Shown here: positions 17,111 to 25,824 of the stretch, one piece after another
How positions within the stretch are numbered: the first letter of the stretch is position 1
How the letters are laid out: each line of letters starts with the position of its first letter
Source: Acidobacteriota bacterium
GTDB lineage: Bacteria; Acidobacteriota; Terriglobia; Bryobacterales; Bryobacteraceae
DNA length: 34,163 bases
NCBI GenBank assembly: GCA_026394015.1
Contig: JAPKZA010000413.1
Location: 1 to 34,163, forward strand
Direction of reading: 5' to 3'
Notes under the pieces: model-generated
Database searches by the model: none
Told to the model about the DNA's origin: nothing
The model's input: only the letters and a program-made list of their open reading frames with translations
Program-made: the position numbers and the translations under genes

Positions 17111-17165
17111 TAAAGGGGACAGACTGACCCGTCCCAAACAAAAGGGGACAGACTGACCCGTCCCC
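17111..17165 (+). repeat. Two REP-like hairpin units
   Basis: AAAGGGGACAGACTGACCCG begins two near-identical units at 17112-17135 and 17141-17165. In each, GGGAC or GGGGAC (17116-17120, 17144-17149) pairs with GTCCC or GTCCCC (17131-17135, 17160-17165) around about ten bases. This matches repetitive extragenic palindromes, which lie between genes and can end or stabilise transcripts. Here they separate the receptor from the GH42 gene. No REP-associated (Y1) transposase is in the window. Confidence 0.75.
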
Positions 17166-17179
17166 ACGACTTTTCCCCA

Positions 17180-19336
17180 ATGAAACGACGAACCTTCCTC
17201 GCCACCCTCCCAGCGGCCACCCTCCTCGCCGCCCCGCGCCCCGGCGACCCCGTCTTCCCCTACGGCGCCGTCTATTTCCGCAAGTCCAATCCCCCACCCG
17301 AAGACTGGGCCAAGGACCATCAAACCGCCGCCCGTCTCGGCATCAACAACTTCCGTCACTGGTTCCTTTGGTCCGCCGTCGAAGTCGCTCCCGGCAAATT
17401 CGACTGGGCCGACTACGACCGCATGTTCGTTCTCGCCGCCGAAAACGGCATCAAAGTCACCGTCGCCGAAATGATCACCGCCGCGCCCGAGTGGATGTTC
17501 GACGACTACCGACACGCCCGTTACCTCGCCTCCGACGACACCGTCACCCACTCCCAAATCTCCGGCTCCAGCGCCACCGGCGGCTTCCCCGGCCTCTGCC
17601 TCGACAACGAAGACGTCAAAGCCCGCGCCGGCCTCTTTCTCACCGCCCTCGTCAATCGCTACAAAGACCACCCCGCCATGTGGGCCTGGGACCTCTGGAA
17701 CGAGCACGCCTGGCCCGGCGGTGCTCCGCCCAAAATGCTTTGCTACTGCGAAGCCACCCAGCAGAAGTTCCGCACTTGGCTGCAAGCCAAATACGGAACC
17801 CTCGAAAAGCTCGGCCAAGCCTGGTACCGCCATAGCTACGCCTCCTGGGAACACGTCCATCCGCCCCGCAACCTCGGCGGCTATCCCGAAAGCCTCGACT
17901 GGCTCGACTTCCGCGTCGATAACCAATTCCGCCTCCATCAATGGCGCGTCGACCTCGTCCGCAAACTCGACCAGCGCAACAAGGTCACCGCCCACGGCAT
18001 CGCCTCCACGCTCGAAGGCCTCCCCGGTGCCGCCAACAACGAATGGCGCTCCGCCGCTCAGGTCGACGTCTGGGGCCTCACCTGGGTCGCTTCCCGCAAA
18101 GGCAGTGAACTCTGGAAGCAGTTCCATGCCCTCGACCTCACCCGCGCCGGAGCCCGTGGCAAGCCCTTCTGGCACGCCGAAGCCCAGGCCGGTCCGCTTT
18201 GGATGCAACCCCAAGTCATCGGCCGCCCCCGCGAAGACGGGCGCATAACGGAGGAAAAAGACGTTCGCCTGTGGAACCTCATCTCCATGGCCGGCGGAGC
18301 CACCGGCATTCTTTATCCCCGCTGGCGTCCCTTGCTCGACGGCCCTCTCTTCGGTGCCTTCGGCCCCATGGCGATGGATGGCTCCGTTACCCCCCGCGCC
18401 GAAATGGCCGGCCAACTCGCCCGCTGGGCCAATCAACAGCCGGACCTCTGGCGCTCCCGCCCCGTCCGCGGCGACGTCGGCATCGTCTTCGTCCCCGAAG
18501 CCGAAGTCTTTAACTTCGTTCAACAACAGGGCAGCACGAAGCACTACGCCGAATCCGCCCGCGGTGCCTACCAAGCCTTCTTCGATGCCAACATCCAGGC
18601 CGATTTCGTCCACGTCGACGACGTCAAAGACTACCCCCTCGTCTACCTGCCCTACCCGATTCACCTGCAATCGGCGACCGCCCAGAAGCTCGCGGCTTAC
18701 GTAAAAGCCGGCGGCATTCTCGTCAGCGAAGCCCTCCCCGGCTACTTCGGCGAGCACGGCAAAGTCGGAACCAAACAACCGAACTTCGGTCTCGATGCCG
18801 TCTTCGGTGCCACCGAAAGCTACGTCGAATTCACCCCCGACCTGCTCGAAAAGCTCACCTTCCAAGTCAACGGCCAAACGCTCGGTGGCCGTTACTTCAT
18901 GCAGCAATTCGCCCTCGCGGGCGGCAAACAGGTCGGCCAGTATGCCGACGGAACCATCGCAGCCGTCGAACACAAATTCGGCCAGGGAAAATCGTTACTG
19001 CTCGGCAGTTTCCCCGGCGGCTCCTACTTCCTCCACCACGCCCCCAGCACCCGAAGCTTCTTCGCTAGCCTCCTCCCGTGGGCCGGAAGAAAGCCCCGCC
19101 TCACCTGTTCCGATCCCGGCCTACAAGCCCGTCGCCACACCGGCGACGGCGGTCGATCTCTGTGGGTCGTAAACCCCACGCGGTCTCCCCGCACCGTCAC
19201 CATCACCCTCGACACCGCGGTCAGCCGCACGCAGGAGCTGTGGCAAAAAGGCTCCCCCGCCGTCAAAATCAACGGCAACAAACTCGAACTAACCGTCCAG
19301 GACCGCAACGCCGCCGTCCTCCGCCTCGAAGCCTAA
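17180..19336 (+). CDS. Exported GH42-type beta-galactosidase
   Basis: The 718-residue protein has a twin-arginine-like N-terminus (KRRTFLATLPAATLLAAP), so a folded enzyme is probably exported. The catalytic (beta/alpha)8 domain covers about 25-390. The acid/base is probably Glu175 in DLWNEH and the nucleophile Glu334 in FWHAEAQAG, matching the NE and E motifs of GH42 beta-galactosidases. A middle Rossmann-like GH42 trimerisation domain (about 420-620, GDVGIVFVPEAEVFNF, KAGGILVSEALPGYFGEHG) and a small C-terminal beta domain (to RNAAVLRLEA) complete the family's usual length. It would release galactose or related sugars from oligosaccharides in the periplasm. Preceded by the receptor and REP repeats. 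Its stop abuts the stop of the next gene on the opposite strand with no gap. Substrate could differ, since GH42 relatives include arabinopyranosidases. Confidence 0.88.
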   Translation: MKRRTFLATLPAATLLAAPRPGDPVFPYGAVYFRKSNPPPEDWAKDHQTAARLGINNFRHWFLWSAVEVAPGKFDWADYDRMFVLAAENGIKVTVAEMITAAPEWMFDDYRHARYLASDDTVTHSQISGSSATGGFPGLCLDNEDVKARAGLFLTALVNRYKDHPAMWAWDLWNEHAWPGGAPPKMLCYCEATQQKFRTWLQAKYGTLEKLGQAWYRHSYASWEHVHPPRNLGGYPESLDWLDFRVDNQFRLHQWRVDLVRKLDQRNKVTAHGIASTLEGLPGAANNEWRSAAQVDVWGLTWVASRKGSELWKQFHALDLTRAGARGKPFWHAEAQAGPLWMQPQVIGRPREDGRITEEKDVRLWNLISMAGGATGILYPRWRPLLDGPLFGAFGPMAMDGSVTPRAEMAGQLARWANQQPDLWRSRPVRGDVGIVFVPEAEVFNFVQQQGSTKHYAESARGAYQAFFDANIQADFVHVDDVKDYPLVYLPYPIHLQSATAQKLAAYVKAGGILVSEALPGYFGEHGKVGTKQPNFGLDAVFGATESYVEFTPDLLEKLTFQVNGQTLGGRYFMQQFALAGGKQVGQYADGTIAAVEHKFGQGKSLLLGSFPGGSYFLHHAPSTRSFFASLLPWAGRKPRLTCSDPGLQARRHTGDGGRSLWVVNPTRSPRTVTITLDTAVSRTQELWQKGSPAVKINGNKLELTVQDRNAAVLRLEA

Positions 19337-20452
19337 TTAACGCTCCCGCTGCATCGGCTTCCACTGCTGGTCTTGGAATACCGAACTCGGATCAAAACCC
19401 GGCTTGTTGCTCAGGATGTAACTCCCATCGCCCCGGCTCCAAGCCTGGCTGTAACCCGCACTCAGCTCCACCCCGCCACTGCCATCCCGCCACGTCTCCA
19501 CCTCCCGAATCGCCTGCACAAACGACTTATGCTGCCGATCTCCCGACGCCTGTCGGCTCTCCCAGTCCCGCATCCGCTGATCGCTCGCCGCGCTCTGCGC
19601 CCGGGCGTACTCTCGGGCTTGCTCGCCCATCAACCGAATCCTATCCATACTGCCCTGATGCTCGATGTTCCCCAACTGCGTCATATACCGCTCCTTGTTG
19701 GACTTCCACACCGGATTCACGCGGTGACTCATCATAATCATGTTCATCATCCGCGAGCCCTCCGGCCGGCGGCCCGCCGGGAACCGCATCAGAAAGGAAA
19801 TCGCCATCGTCGACGTCATCGTTGTGGTACCTCCCCCGACATAGTTGGGCTTCCGCATCGTGGTATTGATCACCACCACGCTCAAAATGCCCTCCGTGCC
19901 ATCGGCGAACGTAACATCCCCAACCGCCGGTACGGTATGCATCGAATCCCCTCCGCCGTTCTGTCGGGCGACCTGATTGTACTGTTCGTCCATGGCATGC
20001 ATGCCCGGTCGTCGCGCGTCGTCCACCCGAATATTCGACGCCTTCGCTCGCAGATCCTTTCGGGAAAACCCATCCACAAACTGCTCGGCCGAAAACGGCT
20101 GGTTGATTTGGCAGCCCCCCGCTTGTGCGCCCGCCATCATGGTTTGCAGCAACATCCGATCATCCGTCCAGTTGAACGATCGAACCGGCAGTATCTCAAA
20201 CTGCATCGCCCCATCCGGTGAACTGGCCTTCATGGTGCTCTGAATAAACTCGCCCCGGCATCCCCCCACATTCCCCCACCGCACCCCGCCGTCGGCCTGC
20301 CAGCCTTTGGGCAGCAACACGCTGAACGATTCCACCGGACGATCAAAGCCCATCCGATCCAGAAACCGCACCCGGTTCACGTGAAGATAATCCTGCCCGG
20401 AGGCGCCCCCCAGACCCAACGCACAAAAAACCATTCCGAGTCGCAGTAACAT
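19337..20452 (-). CDS. Secreted protein of unknown function
   Basis: The 371-residue protein has a signal peptide (MLLRLGMVFCALGLGGASGQ). The first half looks like a compact alpha/beta domain (SFSVLLPKGWQADGGVRWGN, SSPDGAMQFEILP). It contains a paired Cys-Gly-Gly pattern (NVGGCRGEF, QAGGCQINQP) that could form a disulfide. The C-terminal third is helical and highly charged (EQAREYARAQSAASDQRMRD). The ending SNKPGFDPSSVFQDQQWKPM resembles short proline-rich tails of secreted proteins. No catalytic motif was recognised. It converges on the GH42 gene with adjoining stop codons and is divergent from the sulfatase operon across only 37 bases. Confidence 0.75.
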   Translation of the reverse strand: MLLRLGMVFCALGLGGASGQDYLHVNRVRFLDRMGFDRPVESFSVLLPKGWQADGGVRWGNVGGCRGEFIQSTMKASSPDGAMQFEILPVRSFNWTDDRMLLQTMMAGAQAGGCQINQPFSAEQFVDGFSRKDLRAKASNIRVDDARRPGMHAMDEQYNQVARQNGGGDSMHTVPAVGDVTFADGTEGILSVVVINTTMRKPNYVGGGTTTMTSTMAISFLMRFPAGRRPEGSRMMNMIMMSHRVNPVWKSNKERYMTQLGNIEHQGSMDRIRLMGEQAREYARAQSAASDQRMRDWESRQASGDRQHKSFVQAIREVETWRDGSGGVELSAGYSQAWSRGDGSYILSNKPGFDPSSVFQDQQWKPMQRER

Positions 20453-20489
20453 ACCCCGTTATCGATCCGCCCCGGAAAAAGTTGTTAGA

Positions 20490-22049
20490 ATGAGCCCAGC
20501 AAAAATGCCGCCCACCACAAAGTTAACCCGCCGCCAAATGTTCGGCACCCTCGCCGTCGCCACCACTCTCCCGGTCAGAGCCGCCGCCACCCCCGAACGC
20601 CCCAACATCCTCTTCATCTACACCGACGACCACTCCCACCGCACCCTCAGTTGCTACAAGGAAGCCTACCCCTGGGTCAAAACCCCCAACATCGACCGCC
20701 TCGCCAAACAAGGCGTCCGCTTCCTCGCCGCCTACAACGGCTCCTGGTGCATGCCCTCCCGCTCCACCATGCTCACCGGTCGCCACTCCTACGGCATCGA
20801 ATCCATGCGCATGGAAGGCCCCTACCCCGGCTGCGAGTACGACCCCGAAAAGTGCCCCTTCTGGCCCAAGGTCCTCCGCCAGAAAGGCTACTTCACCGCT
20901 CAGATCGGCAAATGGCACACCGGCACCGATACCGGCTTCGGTCGCGACTGGGACTACCAAATCGTCTGGAATCGCCCTAAATACACCGAAACCAGCCAGA
21001 ACTACTACTACGATCAGCCCATCACCTACCAGGGCGGCAAAACCGAAATCCTCAAACGCTACTCCACCGACCAGTACACCGACTGGGCCGTCGATTTCAT
21101 CAAAGGCGAAAGCCGTGGCAAAAACGGCGAAGGCCGCGACAAAACCAAACCCTGGTATCTCTGGCTCTGCTACGGCGCCGTCCACAGCCCCTACCAGCCC
21201 GCCCAGCGTCACCTCAACGAACTCCCCGGCATCGACTTCGAAACCCCCAAGGATATCTACCCGCCCCGCGCCACCAAACCCGACTGGGCCCAGAAAATCA
21301 ACTCGTGGACCAAGGGCCCCGACGGCACCCCCGTCTCTGGTGGCAAGACGCTCACGCAATGGGTCCGCCAATATCACCAGGGCGTCTACGGCCTCGACGA
21401 AGGAGTCGGCCGCCTCATGGCCACCCTCGAAGAAACCAAGCAGGTCCGCAACACCCTCGTCATCTTCACCTCCGATCAAGGTCTCGCCTTCGGCCAACAT
21501 GGTTTCCGTGGCGTCAAAGTCGCCCCCTACGACGCCAACATTCGTTCCCCTTTAATCTTCTCCATGCCCGGCAAAATCGCCGAAAACGCCGTCTGCGACG
21601 TCCCCGTCAGCGGCGTCGACATCCCCGCCACCATCTTCAAATTCACCGGCCTCGCCGCGCCCTGGGACATCCACGGCCACGACCTCTCCCCCCTGCTCAA
21701 GAACCCCAAAGCCAACTGGCCGCACACCACCATGATGCTCGCCACCGGCCAAAAGTTCGGCTCCGACATCCTCCCGGACCTCGACGGCAAAAAGGCCATG
21801 CACGAGCAGGTGCCCTACTACATCCTCATCCGCGACAAAAACCTGAAATACATCCGGCCCCTCATCACCGACCTCGAAGAGCTTTACGATCTCGACCAGG
21901 ATCCCGAGGAGCTAAACAACCTCGCCATCCAGCCCGCCCACCAGGCCACGCTTCTGCGCCTCCGGGCCAAGGCCATCGCTGAACTCAAACGCACCAAAGC
22001 CAACATCGCCGACCGCCTGCCTCCGGTTCGCGAAGCGAGTAAAGCCTAA
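20490..22049 (+). CDS. Tat-exported formylglycine-type sulfatase
   Basis: The 519-residue protein belongs to the alkaline phosphatase/sulfatase superfamily. The N-terminus carries a twin-arginine motif (TRRQMFGTLAVATTL). The metal site starts with IYTDDHSH. Cys87 in CMPSRSTMLTGRH matches the C-x-P-S-R signature that is matured to formylglycine. Later motifs include GKWHTG, AVHSPYQPA and FTSDQGLAFGQHGFRG, the usual metal/sulfate-binding segments. It would remove sulfate esters from exported or extracellular substrates, probably sulfated sugars. A maturase (FGE or anSME) is required and is not in the window. First gene of an operon: the cytochrome starts 5 bases after its stop. ATG 20505 is an alternative start that still leaves the Tat signal complete. 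Confidence 0.92.
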   Translation: MSPAKMPPTTKLTRRQMFGTLAVATTLPVRAAATPERPNILFIYTDDHSHRTLSCYKEAYPWVKTPNIDRLAKQGVRFLAAYNGSWCMPSRSTMLTGRHSYGIESMRMEGPYPGCEYDPEKCPFWPKVLRQKGYFTAQIGKWHTGTDTGFGRDWDYQIVWNRPKYTETSQNYYYDQPITYQGGKTEILKRYSTDQYTDWAVDFIKGESRGKNGEGRDKTKPWYLWLCYGAVHSPYQPAQRHLNELPGIDFETPKDIYPPRATKPDWAQKINSWTKGPDGTPVSGGKTLTQWVRQYHQGVYGLDEGVGRLMATLEETKQVRNTLVIFTSDQGLAFGQHGFRGVKVAPYDANIRSPLIFSMPGKIAENAVCDVPVSGVDIPATIFKFTGLAAPWDIHGHDLSPLLKNPKANWPHTTMMLATGQKFGSDILPDLDGKKAMHEQVPYYILIRDKNLKYIRPLITDLEELYDLDQDPEELNNLAIQPAHQATLLRLRAKAIAELKRTKANIADRLPPVREASKA

Positions 22050-22054
22050 CCACC

Positions 22055-22780
22055 ATGCGGCGACTTTGGCTGCTCGCTCTCGTCATCGGCCTCGCGCACG
22101 CCCAGCCATCCATCGAAGCCGGACGGGAGCTCTATATGGGCGCCTGTTCCGGCTGCCATGGGGCCACCGGCGAAGGCAGTCAAGGGCCCAGCCTCCTCTC
22201 CGGACGAGCGGGTCGCCTCTCCCACCAAACCATCGCCACCATCATCCGCAAAGGCGTCACCGGCTCCTCCATGCCGGACTTCCCGCTCCTCCCCGCGCCC
22301 TCGGTCGCCAACATCGCCACCTTCGTCCGCTCCCTCACCGCCCCCGCCATCTCCGCCCAACTCCCCGGCGATCCCGCCCGCGGACGAGCCCTGTTCTTCG
22401 GCGATGGCAAATGCTCCACCTGCCACATGCTCCTCGGCCAAGGTGGCCATCCCGGCCCCGACCTCTCCAACATCGGTGCCGAACGCTCGGTCCACCAACT
22501 CCGCGAATCCCTCCGTAAGCCCTCCGCTCGCCTCGAAGAAGGCTACCGCTCCGCCACCGCCGTTCTCCCCGACGGCTCCACCCTGCGCGGCGTCGCCAGG
22601 AACTACAACAACTACTCCGTCCAAATCCTCGACGCGACCGGTCGCCTCCATCTCCTCGAACGCCGCAATCTCAAATCTCTCGAAATCGCCGAGAGTTCCA
22701 TGATGCCCCCGGTCGCCAACCCCGAAGACCTCCTCGCCTTCCTCGCCAAACAATCCACCCGACCCCCCCCCCAACAATGA
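22055..22780 (+). CDS. Periplasmic di-haem cytochrome c
   Basis: The 241-residue protein has a signal peptide (MRRLWLLALVIGLAHAQ) and two c-type haem sites, CSGCH at 31-35 and CSTCH at 120-124. Candidate axial Met ligands are in SSMPDFP (first domain) and SSMMPP (C-terminal). The section between the second haem and the C-terminus (LPDGSTLRGVARNYNNYSVQ and LERRNLKSLEIAES) is a small beta domain common in acidobacterial and planctomycetal cytochromes. It overlaps the start of the quinoprotein gene by ATGA, so it is the natural electron acceptor for that enzyme, passing electrons to a terminal oxidase. This partnership is inferred from coupling and family knowledge. Confidence 0.9.
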   Translation: MRRLWLLALVIGLAHAQPSIEAGRELYMGACSGCHGATGEGSQGPSLLSGRAGRLSHQTIATIIRKGVTGSSMPDFPLLPAPSVANIATFVRSLTAPAISAQLPGDPARGRALFFGDGKCSTCHMLLGQGGHPGPDLSNIGAERSVHQLRESLRKPSARLEEGYRSATAVLPDGSTLRGVARNYNNYSVQILDATGRLHLLERRNLKSLEIAESSMMPPVANPEDLLAFLAKQSTRPPPQQ

Positions 22781-24294
22781 AACTCCTCCTGCTACTACTA
22801 CCCCTCGCCTGCGCCGCCCAAGTCACCCCCGCCGCCATCGGCAACTCCCCCAACGCCGACTGGCTCACCTACAACGGCGACTACGCCTCCACCCGCCACT
22901 CGTCTCTCCACCAGATCACCCCCGCCAACGCCAAAGACCTCGTCGCCAAATGGGTCTACCGCCTCGACGGCGCCAAACGGCTGCAAGTCTCCCCCATCGT
23001 CTACGACGGCCTCATGTACATCTCGAACACCAACGAGATGGTCGCCCTCGATGCCCGCAATGGACGCCAAATCTGGCACTACCGCGCCAAGGGAGCCGAA
23101 GGGGCCCGCGTCAACCGCGGCCTCGCCATCCTCGGCGACAAGGTCTACTTCGCCACCGCCGACTGCCATCTCATCGCCCTGAACCGGCGCACCGGAGGCC
23201 CTATCTTCGACGTCCCCTACTCCTCCTTCGCCGCCGGCTACACCACCTCGATCGGCCAACGCGGCTTCGTCGCCTCTCTCCATCCCGACACCGGAAAGGA
23301 AACCTGGCGCTTCTGGACCGTCCCCGGCAAAGGCGAACCCGGCTCGGACACCTGGGGGAACTTCCCCGCCGAAATGGGCGGTGCCCCCACCTGGACCACC
23401 GGCTCCTACGACCCCGCTCTCAACACCATCTACTGGCCCACCGGCAACCCCTGGCCCGACTTCTACGGCGGCCGTCGCCCCGGCGATAATCTCTACTCCG
23501 ACTGCGTCCTCGCCCTCGACGCCGACACCGGCAAACTCAAGTGGCACTTCCAGTTCACGCCCCACGACGTCTGGGATTGGGACGCGAACGAAAGCCTGGT
23601 CTTGCTTGACTCGACCTACCGCGGCAAGCCCCGCAAGCTACTCGTGCAGGCCAACCGCAATGGGTTCTACTACATCCTCGACCGGGTCACCGGCGAATTC
23701 CTCCACGCCCAACCGTTCGTCTCGAAGCTCGATTGGACCACCGGCCTTGACGACAAGGGCCGTCCCAAAGTAGTCCCCGAAAAGATCCCCACCCCGGCCG
23801 GCACCAAAGTCTGCCCCTCGGTCCGCGGCGCGTCCAACTGGATGTCCCCGGCATACAACCCCGCCACGGGCCTCTTCTACGTCGTCACCCTGGAGCAATG
23901 CGACATCATCGTCGCTTCCGCGAAGGAGCCCGTCCCGGCCTCCGGCTTCCGCGGCACCGGCAACGAAGGCATCCCCACCGAACCCGGCAAGTTCTACCTC
24001 CGCGCCCTCGACGTCTTGACCGGGAACAAGAAGTGGGAGTACCCCATGCCCGGTCCGGGCGTCATGTGGGCGGGAACGGTCTCCACCGCCGGAGGCGTAA
24101 TCTTTAGCGGAGACGACGACGGCAACCTCGTCGCCCTCGACGCCAAGACCGGTAAGGATCTCTGGCATTTCTCCATGGGCCGCAGCCTATTTGCCTCGCC
24201 GGTCACTTACATGATCGAAGGCAAGCAGTATGTCTCCATCGCCGCCGAAAGCGACATCTTCACCTTCGGCCTCTTCACGCCTCCAACTCACTAA
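22777..24294 (+). CDS. PQQ-type alcohol dehydrogenase-like quinoprotein
   Basis: The 505-residue protein has a signal peptide (MKLLLLLLPLACAAQ) and an eight-blade propeller built from W motifs (ALDARNGRQIWHYRA, ALDADTGKLKWHFQFT, ALDAKTGKDLWHFSM). Family landmarks are PTGNPWPDFYGG (Asn224, a likely metal ligand) and TPHDVWDWDANES (Asp264, Asp267 and Asp269, one a likely catalytic base), plus CPSVRGASNWMSPAYNP. It would oxidise an alcohol or sugar in the periplasm and pass electrons to the cytochrome encoded just upstream. At 505 residues it is shorter than classical methanol/ethanol enzymes (about 570-600). Acidobacteria encode look-alike quinoproteins suspected of not binding PQQ, and this could be one; the sequence alone does not decide. 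Confidence 0.85.
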   Translation: MKLLLLLLPLACAAQVTPAAIGNSPNADWLTYNGDYASTRHSSLHQITPANAKDLVAKWVYRLDGAKRLQVSPIVYDGLMYISNTNEMVALDARNGRQIWHYRAKGAEGARVNRGLAILGDKVYFATADCHLIALNRRTGGPIFDVPYSSFAAGYTTSIGQRGFVASLHPDTGKETWRFWTVPGKGEPGSDTWGNFPAEMGGAPTWTTGSYDPALNTIYWPTGNPWPDFYGGRRPGDNLYSDCVLALDADTGKLKWHFQFTPHDVWDWDANESLVLLDSTYRGKPRKLLVQANRNGFYYILDRVTGEFLHAQPFVSKLDWTTGLDDKGRPKVVPEKIPTPAGTKVCPSVRGASNWMSPAYNPATGLFYVVTLEQCDIIVASAKEPVPASGFRGTGNEGIPTEPGKFYLRALDVLTGNKKWEYPMPGPGVMWAGTVSTAGGVIFSGDDDGNLVALDAKTGKDLWHFSMGRSLFASPVTYMIEGKQYVSIAAESDIFTFGLFTPPTH

Positions 24295-24315
24295 CACGCG
24301 ATTTCAGTTAAGCTG

Positions 24316-25161
24316 ATGGAATCTATGCGTCAGCCTCTAAATCATTTCCACTTCGCGGCGATGCTCGGGGTTCTCACCGTTCCCCTCTGCGCGGAATCAG
24401 TTACCGGCTCGATCAGCTTCGATGGCAAAACGTACCCTCTGCATCAAGCCGTCGCCGTAACGGTGCCCAGCCCCTTTCTCGCCAACGCCCTCGTCACCCG
24501 GATCGCATTGAGTGACGCTCCGATCTCGCCCGACCAACTGCGGTCCAAAACTGACATCCTCACCCAGATGAAGCAAGGCCCCATCCACGGTCTAACCCTT
24601 GAGTTCAGCGACGACCGCGCCTACTTTTCCCTCTCGACCATCAATTCCGATCAAAACGGTTCCGCCAGCCTCTCCGGGACGATGGAACAGTTCCAGTTCA
24701 AACTCCATTCGCCGCAACAAGTCACCGCCAGTTTCAAAATGCCAGCGCGCTCGCTCGGAAATCTCCGTCTAGCCATCGATGTCGACTTCGACCTGAAGGT
24801 GCTTGCTCCGCCTGTAGTGCAACAGGGCGCGATCAAGAAAGGGGCGGATGCCCAGTCGCTGGCCAGCGTCAAAGCCTACCTCGCCATGCGAAAGGCGGTT
24901 CAACTTCTCGACTTGGCCGCCATCCGCAAAGTGGCTCGTTTCCCCCAGGATTTCCAAGGCCCCGATGGACTCAAATTCGTCACCCTCATGAAAGAGGAGG
25001 AGCCGACCGGAATCGTTGTCGTGGAAGCGACGGAAGGTGCGGAGAAAGCCACTTTGACCGTTACCGGCACCAAGGATGGGAAGCAAATCCGGAAGACCTT
25101 CGACATGCAATGGAAGGATGGTCGCTGGACGACAAACAATGACAACTGGGAAGCGAACTAG
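24316..25161 (+). CDS. Secreted protein of unknown function
   Basis: The 281-residue protein has a signal peptide (FAAMLGVLTVPLCAES). The first 150 residues form a beta-rich domain (SVTGSISFDGKTYPLHQAVA, ANALVTRIALSDAPI). They are followed by a linker (APPVVQQGAIKKGADAQ) and a C-terminal alpha/beta domain that ends DMQWKDGRWTTNNDNWEAN, similar to small lipocalin-fold or NTF2-like domains with a W-K-DG-W ending. Start is ATG 24316 or ATG 24325. There is a 21-base gap after the quinoprotein and no visible terminator, so it may be co-transcribed. C and G are balanced here, unlike the operon to the left. Confidence 0.75.
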   Translation: MESMRQPLNHFHFAAMLGVLTVPLCAESVTGSISFDGKTYPLHQAVAVTVPSPFLANALVTRIALSDAPISPDQLRSKTDILTQMKQGPIHGLTLEFSDDRAYFSLSTINSDQNGSASLSGTMEQFQFKLHSPQQVTASFKMPARSLGNLRLAIDVDFDLKVLAPPVVQQGAIKKGADAQSLASVKAYLAMRKAVQLLDLAAIRKVARFPQDFQGPDGLKFVTLMKEEEPTGIVVVEATEGAEKATLTVTGTKDGKQIRKTFDMQWKDGRWTTNNDNWEAN

Positions 25162-25242
25162 CGGCGAGACCTCTCTCCAGAACCCAACCCCTCGAAGAAG
25201 TCCGCGTGCGATGTGAGAACCCTGTCGCCATAATGGTTCGGT

Positions 25243-25824
25243 ATGCGATACAAACTCGCTCTGGGCTTGGCACTCACTTCGCTGCTCTCTTGTCCTTCCG
25301 AGGCGCAACGGAGCACCGTAGCCGTCGAGGCGTTCGGCGGAGGTCCGCTACCCATCACCGCTGACGTGGAATCGGAGTGTGGCTTCGGCGTCAGGAAGGC
25401 CCAGGGACGGACCATCGCCGTCGAAGCCCTCATCGGAAAGTTCTGCCGCATCACCGTGCAGGGCCACCTTTCGGGCGGAAAGACCGTGTGGTTGGTTCCG
25501 TCCTCGCCATCAGAATACCTAAGGGTCAAGCTGCCACTTACCGCTCTTATCAATTTGTCCAACGACGATCACGAGTACGCGCAGAAGCAGATTTACCTGC
25601 GTTGTTACTTTACTTCGACGAGTAAGTTTCGCATTTTCGCAATCTCAGAAGCCGACGACTGGATCCGAGAGGGAGAGCAACTTTCTCCCGGACGATTCTA
25701 CTTCGCTCGTATGCGTCTTGGAGAGATAAAGCTCTTAGTGCAAATTCGCCCTGACGTTCAATATCCCGTTCATATTTTTGCAAACTACAAGAAAGAGGAG
25801 ATCGAGATTCCCTGTCCGTACTAA
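25243..25824 (+). CDS. Secreted protein of unknown function
   Basis: The 193-residue protein has a signal peptide (MRYKLALGLALTSLLSCPSEA) and a beta-rich mature part (STVAVEAFGGGPLPITADVE, RTIAVEALIGKFCRITVQGH). The centre resembles the carboxypeptidase-regulatory or transthyretin-like beta folds. Three or four cysteines (ECGFG, KFCRI, LRCYF, IPCPY) could pair. Codon use is less C-rich than most neighbours (for example aagtttcgcattttcgc). Its TAA overlaps the TAG of the next gene on the opposite strand. No family recognised. Confidence 0.7.
   Translation: MRYKLALGLALTSLLSCPSEAQRSTVAVEAFGGGPLPITADVESECGFGVRKAQGRTIAVEALIGKFCRITVQGHLSGGKTVWLVPSSPSEYLRVKLPLTALINLSNDDHEYAQKQIYLRCYFTSTSKFRIFAISEADDWIREGEQLSPGRFYFARMRLGEIKLLVQIRPDVQYPVHIFANYKKEEIEIPCPY

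Noticed and set aside
17071-17165. CRISPR array
   Set aside because: The units are tandem without spacers, and the later two are simple hairpins; no cas genes are present.
17096-18973. 625-residue open frame on - across the GH42 gene
   Set aside because: It runs antisense through the catalytic domain and the repeats and has no signal or domain of its own.
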